A stretch of 64,000 nt of DNA from Bufo bufo (taxonomy: Eukaryota > Chordata > Amphibia > Anura > Bufonidae): positions 579,602,471-579,666,470 of the forward strand of contig NC_053390.1 of the NCBI RefSeq assembly GCF_905171765.1, in the 5' to 3' direction. The notes below the pieces were generated by a model. It made no database searches. It saw only the letters and a program-made list of their open reading frames with translations, and was not told where the DNA came from. This document shows, piece by piece, positions 43,209-54,634 of the stretch (positions are counted from its first letter, which is position 1; each line of letters begins with the position of its first letter). Both the position numbers and the translations under genes were made by a program.

Positions 43209-43587
43209 ATGGAGAGCTCCTTTATTTATCTACTTTTAAGCAAAATCTTAAAAGTACAAGCCCCACACCTCAAATCAACTCCAGGCCTTTTATGTGCTTA
43301 ATAGAGAATGAAATAATGAAGGAATTGCCCACACCTGTCCATGAAACAGCCTTTGAGTCAATTGTCCAATTACTTTTTGTCCCTTTAAAAACAGGGTACC
43401 ACATGTAAAGGAGCTGAAACTCCTAAACCCTATATCCAATTTTAATGTGGATACTCTCAAATGAAAGCTAAAAGTCTGGACTTTATGTCCATGTCCATTA
43501 TATAACTATAACTTAAATATATTTTAGTAAACAGGCAATAAAAACTAAATTTGTGTCAGTGTGCAAATATATATGGACCTAACTGTA

Positions 43588-44224
43588 CAAGGTGAAACAT
43601 ATCTCCACTTTTGATTTGTAATGTTAGTATTTTTATGGCGCAAATTACACAATTATTGATGAATGTCCCCCATAGTGTCACTTGGATGAAACATTTTAGT
43701 GGATCTGGTTTTATATGTTTTATACCGTAATATAACTTTACATTGTGCATGTGCAGACGGAAGCATCTTCTCCCAGTAGACAAAGGCGTTTTACTCAAAA
43801 GTTAGCATGCAGCGTTTCCAGTGTTCTTTTCTTTTAATGTATTAGAACTGTTTCCGGCTTTGAGTCATACTGTGCGTGACATACTGTGGATGTCATCTAG
43901 TTATACATGCAATGACATAAGAAGCCTTCTATGTACTTGCCACACTTTGAAAGCAAGTAGGTGTACAGTGAGAGGATTGATAGAACATTGCTAAAAGCTT
44001 AAGAGGTAAAGGTAAGTCTATACCATGGAAATCCACTGGGTATGTGATAAATATATGATTGCTGAGGGGACCCTTATAATCACTAAAACAGGAATCCCGA
44101 GCCTCCCATTCCTCCACACAGCATGACCGTAACGAGAAGGGGTTTGAATGGAGCAGTCGTCACGGATGTGTAGTGCCACTCAGACATTATCATCACTCTT
44201 TGTCCCTAGTGGGGCTCACAATCT
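43588..44224. other. Intergenic, nothing assigned
   Basis: No exon, RNA gene or terminal repeat recognised. The short open frames on either strand show no similarity. Confidence 0.35.
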
Positions 44225-44227
44225 TAA

Positions 44228-44600
44228 GGCCCCTTTACATTGCCCAATGGAGCAGATGAATGTTGGGAAGGAAGAGTTCCTTCCTGGCAATCATCTTCTC
44301 GTCAGTGAAGACCACTGTATTTACATGCCACGATCCCCTCCACAGTATGGGGAGGAGTGATCGCTAATGCTATTGCTTGTCCCCATACAGAATCATTGTT
44401 TGCCTGCAACAGAGGCTGTTTAGACGGCATGATCTGCTGCCGGCAAACAATGATTTAGGTATCTGTACAAACAATACTATAACCTGATGAACAAGCATTT
44501 TGCTCGTTCATCAGGTAATCGACGGCCCCTTTATACCGGCAGATTTGTACAAACGCACGTTGGTGATAATCTGCCGAAATATCGAGCAGTGTAAAGGGGC
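44228..44600. mobile_element. MITE, TIR GGCCCCTTTACATTGCCC
   Basis: Left end GGCCCCTTTACATTGCCC after TTAA, right end CAGTGTAAAGGGGC before TTAA. The interior has an inverted 'cattgtttgcc...ggcaaacaatg' pair and 'acgagcaaaatgc'-type motifs. The flank can be read as TAA/TTA or TTAA, so superfamily is uncertain. Confidence 0.6.
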
Positions 44601-44614
44601 TTAAAGTTCCCTAT

Positions 44615-44700
44615 CAGTGTGTCTTTGGAGTGTGGGAGGCAACTGGAGTACCTAGGGGAAACCTATGCAAACACGGGGAGAACATACAAACTCTTTGTAT
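44615..44700. repeat. Short block of a widespread vertebrate repeat
   Basis: Contains 'tttggagtgtgggaggcaac' and GCAAACACGGGGAGAACATA, a block that recurs in many fish and amphibian genomes from general knowledge. Its family name cannot be given from the sequence. Confidence 0.4.
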
Positions 44701-45239
44701 ATAGTAGTTATGAATGAATTGCAAGCAGTCTGTAGTAAGGGTACAGAGGGGTGTGCCTGTTGATGTCACCGACACTAATAGGCGGGATTTAGCGTTGCCC
44801 TAGTCTGTAGAACAGCTAAAGCCCGCCCATCAGAGCCAGTGACGTCACCGAGAACACTGCTGGGTGCAAGCCTCCATCTGGCAGTGTGCCAATGTAAACA
44901 AAACCCTTGAAATGAAATGCTCCGATGCTCATATCAGGGGGGCTGGAGGGGTGAAGATAGGGATATGTCCGGGTTCAACTCTGAACCCGGACAAACCCTT
45001 TAACCCCTTCTACCATAAGCAGCACAGACTCAGGGCTGAGCAGCTGAGCAGCTGCAGGGTTTTCTTTTCTTCAGGCATTAAAGACACAAATGCTCTGCAC
45101 AGACTGGAGGAGTTCTCTCCGCTGTACTTTTCTGCTGGCTATGTCTACAGAGCATTGCACGGGAACAGATAGGGGGAAGATCCTGTGTGTATCAGCAATG
45201 TCATTGTACTGCATAGCTGAGACTTGTAGTCCCACACAT
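44701..45239. other. T2-like remnant and unassigned DNA
   Basis: Around 44960-45005 the palindrome 'gtccgggttcaactctgaacccggac' is followed by AAACCCTTTAA, a T2-type right end. A TGACGTCA lies at 44840-44847. No gene recognised. Confidence 0.4.
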
Positions 45240-46259
45240 TAGGGTTGTAGCGGGTATCGAAATTTCGATACCCAATCGATACTTTTGTATCGATACCGGG
45301 ATTTCCATTTTTTCGATACTGGGCTGCGCGCTCATGTTCCCTCAGCAGCACAGGGGAGAAGGAAGCAGTGTCTCCCTCCCCCCTGTGCCGCTGCCACCAA
45401 TGAGGAGAGAGGGGCGGGCGCACTGCGCCACCAATGATAGGAGGATTTTAAACGGGCTCGGACTTTAAGTTACCAGGCTACATAGAGCGGCGCACAGGGA
45501 TGTCCCTGCACTTACTATTATTCCTGGGCGCCGCTCCGTTCACCCTCTGTGCCCCCATTACTGTCTCCTGCTCCGTATGATAATTACTACTATCGGCGCA
45601 ATCAGGAGACATCAGCTTCTCTCCTGGGCATTCCTTCTCCCTGCTGTAGCACTGTCCAGTCGCAGCGCAAAGCGTCACAGCCAGGGAGAATGACCGCCCA
45701 GGAGAGAAGCTGATGTCTCCTCCCCATTGCTCCTATAGTAGTCATTAGCATACGGAGCAGGAGACAGTAATGGGGGTACAGCGGGTGAACGGAGCGGCGC
45801 CCAGGAATAATAGTAAGTGCAGGGAGATCCCTGGGCGCCACTCTATGTAGCCTGCTCATAAAAAATGGTCATCTTTAACTTTTAATACAGGAGGCAGGTC
45901 CTGGCAGCAGAATCACATGGCCGACACCCTGCCTCTGACAGGGAGCTGCGATCAGCGGCAGTTAACCCCTCAGGTGCGGCACCTGAGGGGTTAACTGCTG
46001 CCAGTACCCGCTTTCTGTATATAAGGTTAATTATCATTGGTGGCGCAGTGTGCCCGCCCCCCTCAACCCCCCAGTATTCAAATTATTGGTGGCAGTGGCC
46101 ACAGGGTCCCCTCCCCTTCTCATTGGTGGCAGTGGCCACAGGGTCCCCTCCTCCTCATTGGTGGTGCAGTGGCAGCTTCTGATCGGAGCCCCAGCAGTGT
46201 AATCCTGGGGCTCCGATCGGTTACCATGGCAGCCAGGACACTACTGAAGCCCTGGCTGC
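45240..46259 (+). mobile_element. hAT-like element, right end replaced
   Basis: Begins TAGGGTTGTAGCGGGTATCG with left flank CCACACAT, and follows the interior of the 21021-22404 copy up to CTACTGAAGCCCTGGCTGC. There it is cut by a second copy in reverse orientation. The matching duplication of CCACACAT was not found. Confidence 0.7.
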
Positions 46260-47494
46260 TAGAGTTGTTGCGTTCCCAAATTTTTGATTTGATTTCGATA
46301 CCATAAAAAAGTATTGCGATACTCGATACCATTCGATACCACGCGAAAAAAATAAAACACCAAAAAAGCCACATGCATTCCGCATTTTAAAAAATGGCGA
46401 ATCGCGCAGTTTTTATTAATTTTTTTTCTGTTCCGGTGTTCACCGCATAGATTTTTTTTTTTATATTTTAATAGTTTGGACTTTTCGGACGTGGCGATAT
46501 GTGATACGTTTAATCACATTTTTTTAAAGGGTTTCTACTACCAGAAATACTGTTATGTAGCTGACTGACATTAGCGATGCGCTAATGTCAGCACTACATA
46601 ACAGTATGTTTGTAACATTAGTCCCTGCAGCCGTTTTTGTTAAAAAAAGCACTTTTATAGATATGCTAATAAGCCTCTAGGTGCTATGTGGTCGTAAAAT
46701 CAGCACCTAGAGGCTCCGTCCACTAACCATTTCAGCCGCCCATCGCGTCCCTCCAGCCCGCCCCGCTCCTGTTGATTGACGTGAAACTTCTCAGTATCTC
46801 ATACCAATTCCCACGCCTGCGCCGAGCACTTCTGTGTTCTCCCGGCGCCGGCTTCCTCACTGCGCCTGCGCCGAATACAGAAGCGCACGGCGCAGGCGCG
46901 GAAATTGGTACGAGATACTGAGAAGTTTCATGTCAATCAACAGGAGCGGGGCGGGCTGGAGGGACGCGATGGGCGGCTGAAATGGTTAGTGGACGGAGCC
47001 TCTAGGTGCTAATGATGCCCACATAGCACCTAGAGGCTCATTAGCATATCTATAAAAGTGCTTTTTTAACAAAAACGGCTGCAGGGACTAATGTTAGAAA
47101 CATACTGTTATGTAGTGCTGACATTAGCGCATCGCTACTGTCAGTCAGCTACATAACAGTATTTCTGGTGGTAGAAACCCTTTAAAAATATTTTAATAGT
47201 TTGGACTTTTCGGACGTGGCGATATGTGATATGTTTAATCACATATCGCCACGTCCGAAAAGTCCAAACTATTAAAATATATAAAAAAAAATCTATGCGG
47301 TGAACGCTGGAACAGAAAAAAACAAAAACAAAACAAAAACAAGTATAAATCACCCCCTTTCCCAATTTTACATTTAAATTATATAAACAATAAATAAATA
47401 AACAAACATATCACATATCGCCACATCCGAAAAGTCCAAACTATTAAAATATTTTAAAAAAATTATAAAAAATAATTCTGACAACCCCTTTAAG
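46260..47494 (-). mobile_element. Reverse hAT-like copy, rearranged, with T2-type insertion
   Basis: Starts TAGAGTTGTTGCGTTCC, the right end of the family read in reverse, and continues with 'tagtttggacttttcggacg'. A T2-type element (46528-47181) is inserted. Beyond it the same segment appears again and is then inverted (centre about 47235), giving a palindrome. The block ends GACAACCCCTTTAA (47481-47494), a T2-type terminus. Confidence 0.6.
46528..47181. mobile_element. T2-type MITE, 654 bp, long palindrome
   Basis: Ends AGGGTTTCTACTACCAG and CTGGTGGTAGAAACCCT between TTAA sites (46524-46527, 47182-47185). The arms are highly similar along their whole length ('cctctaggtgcta', 'gcctgcgccga'), so most of the element can fold into one hairpin. 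Non-coding. Confidence 0.85.
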
Positions 47495-47499
47495 CATCT

Positions 47500-48250
47500 C
47501 CCCATGCTGCGATACAAGCTGCCACCCTGACACGGTAATGGTCATACAGATACTGTGGTACGTCATTACAAGCTCTTTCAATTTGGACATGTAGTTCAGT
47601 CAAGGTAGACTGTGCACAGGAGCTCCGTCACCCAATCGAGTCCCAGATATTCTTAATAGGGGAGAGATCTGGTGATTGAGCTGTCCAGTGGAGCTGCTGC
47701 ATGCCCTGAAGAGCATCTTGTGTGGTTTGTTTGTGGTTGGGCATTTTCTTGTTGGAAAACCACGTCTCCTGAGTCAAAAGGCAGTAGGACTGGTTCCACA
47801 ATGTCCTGGAGATACCGAAGGCTGGTCATTGTTACCTTTACGAATACCAGAATCAAACGTTTATGGTAGCTAATGGCACTCAACACTATAACAGGTGCTG
47901 TTGGTTCTGTGTGCCTCTGTGGGATGGCAGTAGATACTCTCCAGCCCTCCTGTGAACTCTGATGCAGCCATTCTTACTACCAAGGCAGAACCTGCCTTTA
48001 TCACTGAACACTATTGTTTGCCATTCATGCCTCCAGTGGGCTCTCACGTGGCACCAGTGTATGTGCTCTTGGCGACGATGATCAGTGGCAAACAAGATAG
48101 TAGAGTGCGTGAATGCAGTGTTTCTTCAAGTAGATGGTGTCTTACGGTTCTGGCTGTCACTTCAGGGGTCACCGCAGATGCTGCGGTTGTCCTTTGAGAT
48201 ACTGAGCTCTTCTTATACAGTGATCTTGGCGTCTATCTGAGGAAGATCAC
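47500..48250 (-). pseudogene. Tc1-like transposase of a second type, broken
   Basis: On the minus strand, 47886-48095 encodes a segment with HEWQTIVFSDKGRFCLGS, matching the first acidic block of Tc1 transposases (usually FSDESRF). 47653-47886 then carries GDVVFQQENAQPQTN, matching the second block (usually FQQDNARPHTA). Two catalytic acids are changed in context (DE to DK, D to E) and the frames are shifted, so it is inactive. It differs from the other two Tc1 relics in the window and is a separate lineage. The N-terminal DNA-binding part and the inverted ends were not resolved. Confidence 0.8.
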
Positions 48251-49097
48251 AGTCTAACATTTGGAATGACATGGCATCTGCTGCCAAGCTGCTTCTGCTT
48301 TTTGTTGAGATTGCATCTAAATGTGCGAGAGGAACTGCTTCATTCACTTCGAGGTCTTGAGATCACACTTTCCTTGTTGTTCACTTTCATAACGGTTGGA
48401 ATAAATGCACATACCCTAGTTACGCTTTTGTGGTCCATAGTCTAATAGTGAGAAAGAGGTCTTCTCATAGCTGCCTCAGAGTGCAGTTTTTTACAGTATG
48501 TATTAGTTGTGCTGTCTCTTTCACTACACAGCATTTGGCATTTTCCTTGATATTCCTGAAGGTCAGTATTCGGCTTACTTCCTCTTGGTTTGTACGAGAA
48601 AGGTTATAGGAGCGCTTTGTGCAGCCGTGATTCCGTTTCACAACGTCATGCCTTTTATATGTAACTGATTTATACTGTTTACAGCTGCTCTAATACTTTT
48701 CTTTTACTTGTTACTAGCTGTCACGCTGTGGTACAAAATCTGTAGTCACCTATGGGCCACACGGCCTGTTACTAGGCAGCTACCAGCGTGCATGGTCAAC
48801 CAGCCGCTTCATTTATTTCAGGGTCTCTATTCTTCTTATGGATGGGGTGCCACTGATCAAATAGGGGATGACTTGTCCAGTTTGGATAACCCCTAGCTAT
48901 GTAAAAGCTGATCATATAGTAGCGCTGGCTAGGGTCCATCAGATGTTATAACCAGGGGTAGCAGCAGTTGACTGCTCATGAAGCATGGAAAGGTGCCCAC
49001 TATCGTACCAAATTAAACTCCTCCATTTTTACATCCATATGCCCTTAAAGCCAGTATGAAACTGAGTTGTCTGCACAGACCCTTGAAATCACATTTC
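48251..49097. other. Intergenic, nothing assigned
   Basis: No exon or repeat end was recognised. This lies 1.5-2.4 kb before the first coding exon of the NFKB1-like gene, but no promoter-like CpG cluster or TATA signal was evident. Confidence 0.35.
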
Positions 49098-49100
49098 TTA

Positions 49101-49514
49101 GGGTCTAGTTTCACACTAGCGTTTTTGTTTTCCGGTGTTGAGTTCCGTCCTAGGAGCTCAATCCTGGAAAAAAACTGATCAGTTTTATCCTAATGCATTC
49201 TGAATGGAGAGCATTCCGTTCAGGATGCATCAGTTCAGTCCCTCTTACATTTTTTGGCCGGAGAAAAAAACCGCAGCATGCTGCATTTTTCTCTCCGGCC
49301 AAAAATACTGATCACTTGCCGGAATTCGGGATTTCCGGTCTGCGCATGCGGTTGACACCGGAGAGACGAATCCGGTATTTCAATGCATTTGTCAGACGGG
49401 TCCGGCTCTGTCTGACAAATGCCATCAGTTTGCGTCCGGATTGCCGGATCCGGCAGGCAGTTCCTGCGACGGAACTGCCTGCCGGAATCCTCTGCCACAA
49501 GTGTGAAAGTACCC
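49101..49514. mobile_element. TWA-flanked MITE, 414 bp, TIR GGGTCTAGTTTCACAC
   Basis: Ends GGGTCTAGTTTCACACTAGCG and CAAGTGTGAAAGTACCC, TTA on both sides (49098-49100, 49515-49517). Contains 'catgcattctgaatgg'-type inverted blocks and TCCGGCAGGCAG/CTGCCTGCCGGA. Related to 17404-17825. Confidence 0.75.
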
Positions 49515-49827
49515 TTAGACCGATAAATGAGAGAATACACAAAAAAGGTCAAAATGTTTAAGCCTCAGCTCCTCAGGCAGGTAAGTGGTTATCAGATACT
49601 TACTGTATCTTACCATATCAGGTCTACTGGCTGGTGGCTGCCCTGAAATTTCTCCAAACATTGTTTTTTTAATATTTTCTTCTTGAGCACAGAAAAATGC
49701 TGATACTTATTTCTACATGAAATACCTGGAATTTGCTAACCTATAATTAAGCAGGAAATTCCATGGAGATATTTTAAACATGAAAATAGAAATTTAAGTA
49801 ATTTACCTCTGTATGCCATAGACTTAA

Positions 49828-50056
49828 AGGGATATTGCAAGATTTTGCTATTGATTGCCTATCCTCAGGATATACCTTCAATATCTAATGGCTGGGGGTC
49901 CAACACCCCACACCCCCACCCATCAGCTGTTTAACTGCGCTGCTCGTGTAGCGGTTCTCCCATCCTTTGCAGTAAGAGCTGCGCTGCTTACTTCCAGAAC
50001 CACCGATTAGATGGTGATGGCCTGTCCTGAGGATAGACTATCAATAACAAAATCCT
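49828..50056. mobile_element. T2-type MITE, 229 bp
   Basis: Starts AGGGATATTGCAAGATTTTG after TTAA (49824-49827) and ends AACAAAATCCT before TTAA (50057-50060). The arms include GCCTATCCTCAGG and CCTGTCCTGAGGATAG. Complete copy of the 'gatattgatgacctatcc' family. Confidence 0.7.
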
Positions 50057-50601
50057 TTAAAGGGGTAAAAGAGCATTCAGGAGAGAAACCTAGAAGAAGG
50101 TCGCAGGGCCTTCACACACACAATGCAGGACACCCTAAACATGTATAAATACCTTTTTTGTCACACTAATGCCCCCTATGTGCCCCTCCTTAGTACAGCA
50201 AGAGAAGGCTTGTCATCAGCAGCATCCCATCGGGGAACAGACTACATCTTGCATTGCTGACATTTATTCTAGGCTGTTCTCCTCCAGCTGTATTTCCTTG
50301 GCCCCACCCCCTTGTGCATTCCATATTGTGCCCCCTCACTGGTGAACCTCTCACATTGGTTCCTAGTGCTGGAACTGACAAGCTGAACTACAGGTCATAA
50401 CCCTGGCAGCCAGCTATATACATTTGGGCCAGTTAATGGTGAGTGATTATGTGGGAAACTACTGAAAAGACTAAAATACTATATATAGAGGATTTTTACT
50501 TTGTACCGTGTGCTTTCAATAAGAGTCAGACTTTGTATGCCGGAATACCCCTTTAATTGTAGAATGATGTGAAGGATAACAATGGACACTTTGTTTTGCA
50601 G

Positions 50602-50640
50602 GCAGCTATGGCGAAACACGCGTTTGACATGACTGACCCT
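50602..50640 (+). CDS. nfkb1: NF-kappa-B p105-like precursor, first coding exon
   Basis: Short exon between a pyrimidine-rich acceptor (TTGTTTTGCAG) and a strong donor (GTAAGTATT). It has six untranslated bases, then ATG at 50608 in good context (G at -3, G at +4), giving eleven codons MAKHAFDMTDP and ending in phase 0. On its own it is not diagnostic. It is assigned because it joins in frame to the exons at 58361 and 63063, and because mammalian NFKB1 also has a short ATG exon ending in phase 0 before an exon that begins with Met. The residues themselves differ from mammals, as expected for the fast-evolving N-terminus. The product is the cytoplasmic precursor of the p50 transcription-factor subunit. 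Upstream untranslated exons were not found. Confidence 0.75.
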
Positions 50641-50926
50641 GTAAGTATTACTGCTCATGATTCTGAGTATCGATTAGCCGCATTGTAAAACATTAAATGT
50701 ATGTGATATCAGAATTACGGTTGTGAGAGTGCGGTGGGATGTTTAGGGAGGAAGTCATCTAAAAATGAAACATAAAGCACCACGCAGTAAAAAACAATAT
50801 TACTTGTGTCACACGTGCACCTGGCAGGAATATCTTTTCACACGTGATTGTGGATGACATGTAAGCTAAGCTTTGTTTTGTTGCTTTTCTTCCTTGTACC
50901 TTTCTATATAGAACAGAGCAGATAAA

Positions 50927-51140
50927 GGCTGCCTTCACACGAGCGTATGCAAGCCGTAGGTGGCCCGGATTTTATGTACCGGAATCCGCTGCTAATGTTA
51001 ATGAATAGGGCTATTCACATGGGTGGATAATTTCCGCCAGTATTTGAAATCTGCAGCATGTCCGAGTTTTGTGCGTATTTGCTTCCAGTGTATGGGAATT
51101 CATCACTGACGGATTTCAATACGATCGTGTGAAAGAGGCC
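50927..51140. mobile_element. MITE, TIR GGCTGCCTTCACACGAGCG
   Basis: Left end GGCTGCCTTCACACGAGCG, right end CGATCGTGTGAAAGAGGCC. Flanking triplets are AAA, so the target duplication has decayed or differs. Intronic. Confidence 0.55.
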
Positions 51141-51894
51141 AAAGGCTAAAATTACAGCCTAAAGTATATCAAAGGAGGGCGGGCACAGCCATGGAAAACC
51201 ACATGTCAAAAGACCACTGTAAGCTATGCCGGTCTTGATGGGGCCTGCACCACCGAAGGAAGCATGTGATTTATGACGAGGAGCAGGCTTCATCATAAAT
51301 TACCTGCCTCCTCCAGCAGTCCCTGGAATGAAACCTTCGGGAGCTCAGAACTGCAGTAGATTTCAGTCATTATTTACACCAATTTCTGGTGAGAATAATG
51401 GTGAATGAGCCTAGGCCGATGGTCCTGTCCTCGCCATGAGATCTTTTCGTCAAATTGGTGAGGGCGGCGTATAATGCTAATTGTAACCAGAAAAGTTGCA
51501 GTTCCGCCATATGGGGAAATAATTAAATTCTTGAGAGCACTTATTGTATGCACTGTAACTACCATATATCACATTAAGGTAATACCATCTATAGGGCATA
51601 TTGGTCATTTATCTGTGACGACACCAGCATGTATGAGTGTAACTTGTACACTTACAGAAAATACACAATATGCGATATAAAATGGTCATATAGATAAATT
51701 TGGCATCAAAACTTACAATTTATTCTGATCTGCTCAATTTGTTGGATGTATGCCTTAACCTAGGCTCATGCCACAAAGGGGTCATAATATTTCTGTGATC
51801 CCCCAGCTTTGCCATCTTTGTTTTTCATTCCTTTTTATCAATTTTGTCGTTCATGAGTTGTCTTGGGTCTATAAAGTATGTGATATTTTTGTAA

Positions 51895-53621
51895 GGCCCC
51901 TTTCACACGGGCAAGTTTTCCCACGCGGGTGCAATGCGTGAGGTGAACACATTGCACCCGCACTGAATCCGGACCCATTCATTTCTATGGGGCTGTGCAC
52001 ATGAGCAGTGATTTTCACGCATCACTTGTGCGTTGCATGAAAATCGCAGCATGCTCTATATTGTGCGTTTTTCACGCAACACAGGCCCCATAGAAGTGAA
52101 TGGGGCTGCGTGAAAATCGCAAGCATCCACAAGCAGGTGACGATCGGGATGGGGACCCGATCTTTATTATTTTTCCTTATAACATGGTTATAAGGGAAAA
52201 TAATAGCATTCTTAATACAGAATGCTAAGTAAATTAGGGATGGAGGGGTTAAAAAAAAAATTAAAAAAAATTTAAACTCACCTCATCCACTTGTTCGCGC
52301 AGCCCGGCTTCTCTTCTTTCTTCTTCTTCGAGAACCTGGAAGAAAAGGGCCTTTGGTGAGGTCACTGCGCTCATCACATGGTCCATCACATGATCCGTCA
52401 CCATGGTCCATCACGATGGTGATGGACCATGTGATGAGCGCAGTGACGTCAAAGGTCCTTGTAAAGGATCTCCTGGTACCTCGACCGGGTACCTCCGTTG
52501 ATGGATGCTCCTAGCACTTCCCGAGGACTCCAAGCACTCCGCTCTATACAGTAACCACCACAGGGACAAGGAACAGGAATAGCTCTTACAAGAGCTAGGA
52601 GTTATAGCCAGGGGAGTATACAGCGTATAGCAATCCCCATACACATGAGACGAGGCACAAGCATTGACTTATATACACATTTTCCAACAAGGGTACCACC
52701 CCCGTGGACCTGGTTGGGAACTGAGGACATGACATAGCAGCCAATCCTTTACAGTTTAAACACAAAAACTAACCCTTTTCAACAAACACAATGGCATTGT
52801 CTTTGACACAATCAACAATAAACAACATGCAAACAGACATCTTCACCACCTCCATAATGAATGAATAGGGGGAGAGGAGACACATGTGATGGGATTATCT
52901 CCTGAGTGTATCATAGGGTGATCTACTCATCGAGGAGTCGGCTGCTCTTATAGCTATCTTAATCCCATCACTAACACAATCAGTGGGAGTCTCAGTGCAG
53001 AGTTAACCCTTTTTGTGTTGCTGAATGCACACCATGCACCTTAAATGGGCAATAGGAAATATGTGGCATATAAATTCCACACATAAATCCGGGTTCATAG
53101 TTTCTTGTAACCCCAAAAGGTCTGAGGGTGTCTCCATAGTTCTGGGTCCATAGTCCGTAGGAAGGAGGCTGGCCCTCAGGATTCTCCAGCAGCCCCAGTG
53201 ACGGTTCAGTCCGTCACAGTCCTTTTCCTCCCAGGTCCTCAAAGAAGAAGAAAGAAGAGAAGCCGGGCTGCGCGAACAAGTGGTGGAGGTGAGTTTAAAT
53301 TTTTTTATTTTAATTTTTTTAACCCCTCCATCCCTAATTTACTTGTATTAAGAATGCTATTATTTTCCCTTATAACCATGTTTCTAACCCTTCCATCCCT
53401 ATTTTACTAAGCATTCTGTATTAAGAATGCTATTATTTTCCCTTATAACCATGTTTTAAGGGAAGAAGTCCGGGTTCGGGTCTGGGTACCAAACATGCCG
53501 ATTTTTCTCACGCGCGTGCAAAATTCAAATGCTTTGCACTCGCGCGGAAAAATCTTGCCTTTTCCCGCGACGCACCCGTTCCTATCCGGCCCTCACATGC
53601 GACGCCTGTGTGAAAGAGGCC
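51895..53621. mobile_element. Family-C TWA-flanked foldback (copy 3), carrying a solo LTR
   Basis: Left end GGCCCCTTTCACACGGGC after TAA (51892-51894); right end GTGTGAAAGAGGCC before TAA (53622-53624). Without the LTR at 52460-53218 it would be about 960 bp, near the length of the other copies. TGACGTCA at 52444-52451. Confidence 0.8.
52460..53218 (-). mobile_element. Solo LTR of an LTR retroelement, 759 bp, TSD GTCCT
   Basis: On the minus strand it starts TGTGACGGACTGAACCG and ends GGAGATCCTTTACA, the TG...CA form of LTRs. Exact 5-bp direct repeats GTCCT flank it (52455-52459, 53219-53223). A minus-strand TATATAAG (52678-52685) lies about 535 bp from the LTR start and 220 bp from its end, where a promoter would be expected. 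There is no internal region, gag, pol or env, so it is the product of recombination between two LTRs. The 5-bp duplication fits Gypsy or retrovirus-like families; which one cannot be told. Confidence 0.8.
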
Positions 53622-53624
53622 TAA

Positions 53625-54634
53625 GGCCCCTTTCACACGAGCGACTTTTCCGCGCGGGTGCAATGCGTGACGTGAACGCATTGCACCCGCACTGAATCCG
53701 GACCCATTCATTTCTATGGGGCTGTGCACACGAGCGGTGATTTGCACGCATCACTTGTGCGTTTCGTGAAAATCGCAGCATGTTCTATATTCTGCGTTTT
53801 TCACGCAACGCAGGCCCCATAGAAGTGAATGGGGCTGCGTGAAAATCGCAAGCATCCGCAAGCAAGTGCGGATGCGGTGCGATTTTCACGCACGGTTGCT
53901 AGGAGACGATCGGGATGGGGACCTGATCATTATTATTTTCCCTTATAACATGGTTATAAGGGAAAATAATAGCCTTCTTAATACAGAATGCATAGTACAA
54001 TAGGGCTGGAGGGGTTAAAAAAAAAAAAAACTCGCCTTAATCCACTTGATCGCGCAGCCCGGCTTCTCTTCTGTCTTCTTCTTTGCTGTGCACAGGAAAA
54101 GGACCTTTGATGACGTCACTGCACTCATCACATGGTCCGTCACATGATCCATCACTATGGTAAAAGACCATGTGATGGACCATGTGATGAGCGCAGTGAC
54201 ATCATCAAAGGTCCTATTCCTCAAAGAAGAAGAAAGAAGAGAAGCCGGGCTGCGCGATCAAGTGGATTAAGGTGAGTTAAATAATTATTTTTTTTTTTTA
54301 ACCCCTCCAGCGCTATTGTACTAAGCATTCTGTATTAAGAATGCTATTATTTTCCCTTATAACCATGTTATAAGAGAAAATAATAAAATCTACACAACAC
54401 CGATCCCAAACCCGAACTTCTGTGAAGAAGTCCAGGTTCGGGTCTGGGTACCAAACATGGCGATTTTTCTATCACACGTGCAAAACGAATTACAATGTTT
54501 TGCACCCGCGCGGAAAAAGCGCAAACATGGAACGCAGTGGAACGCAGTGAAAACTGACTTGTTTTAGTGTCAAAATCGCACCATCTTCCCTGAACGCATC
54601 CGGCCCAATCCGCAACGCCCGTGTGGAAGGGGCC
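53625..54634. mobile_element. Family-C TWA-flanked foldback (copy 4), 1010 bp
   Basis: Ends GGCCCCTTTCACACGAGCG and CGCCCGTGTGGAAGGGGCC, TAA on both sides (53622-53624, 54635-54637). Directly abuts copy 3, sharing its TAA. TGACGTCA at 54111-54118; the partner site at the other side has changed to TGACATCA. Confidence 0.8.

Larger units (their letters stand above)
41693..43585 (-). mobile_element. Complete Tc1-like element, 1893 bp, TA duplication
   Basis: Inverted ends CAGTTCAGTCCATATATATA and ATATATATGGACCTAACTG with TA on both sides (41691-41692, 43586-43587). It contains a decayed transposase gene on the minus strand and a later hAT-type insertion (42267-42539). Confidence 0.85.
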
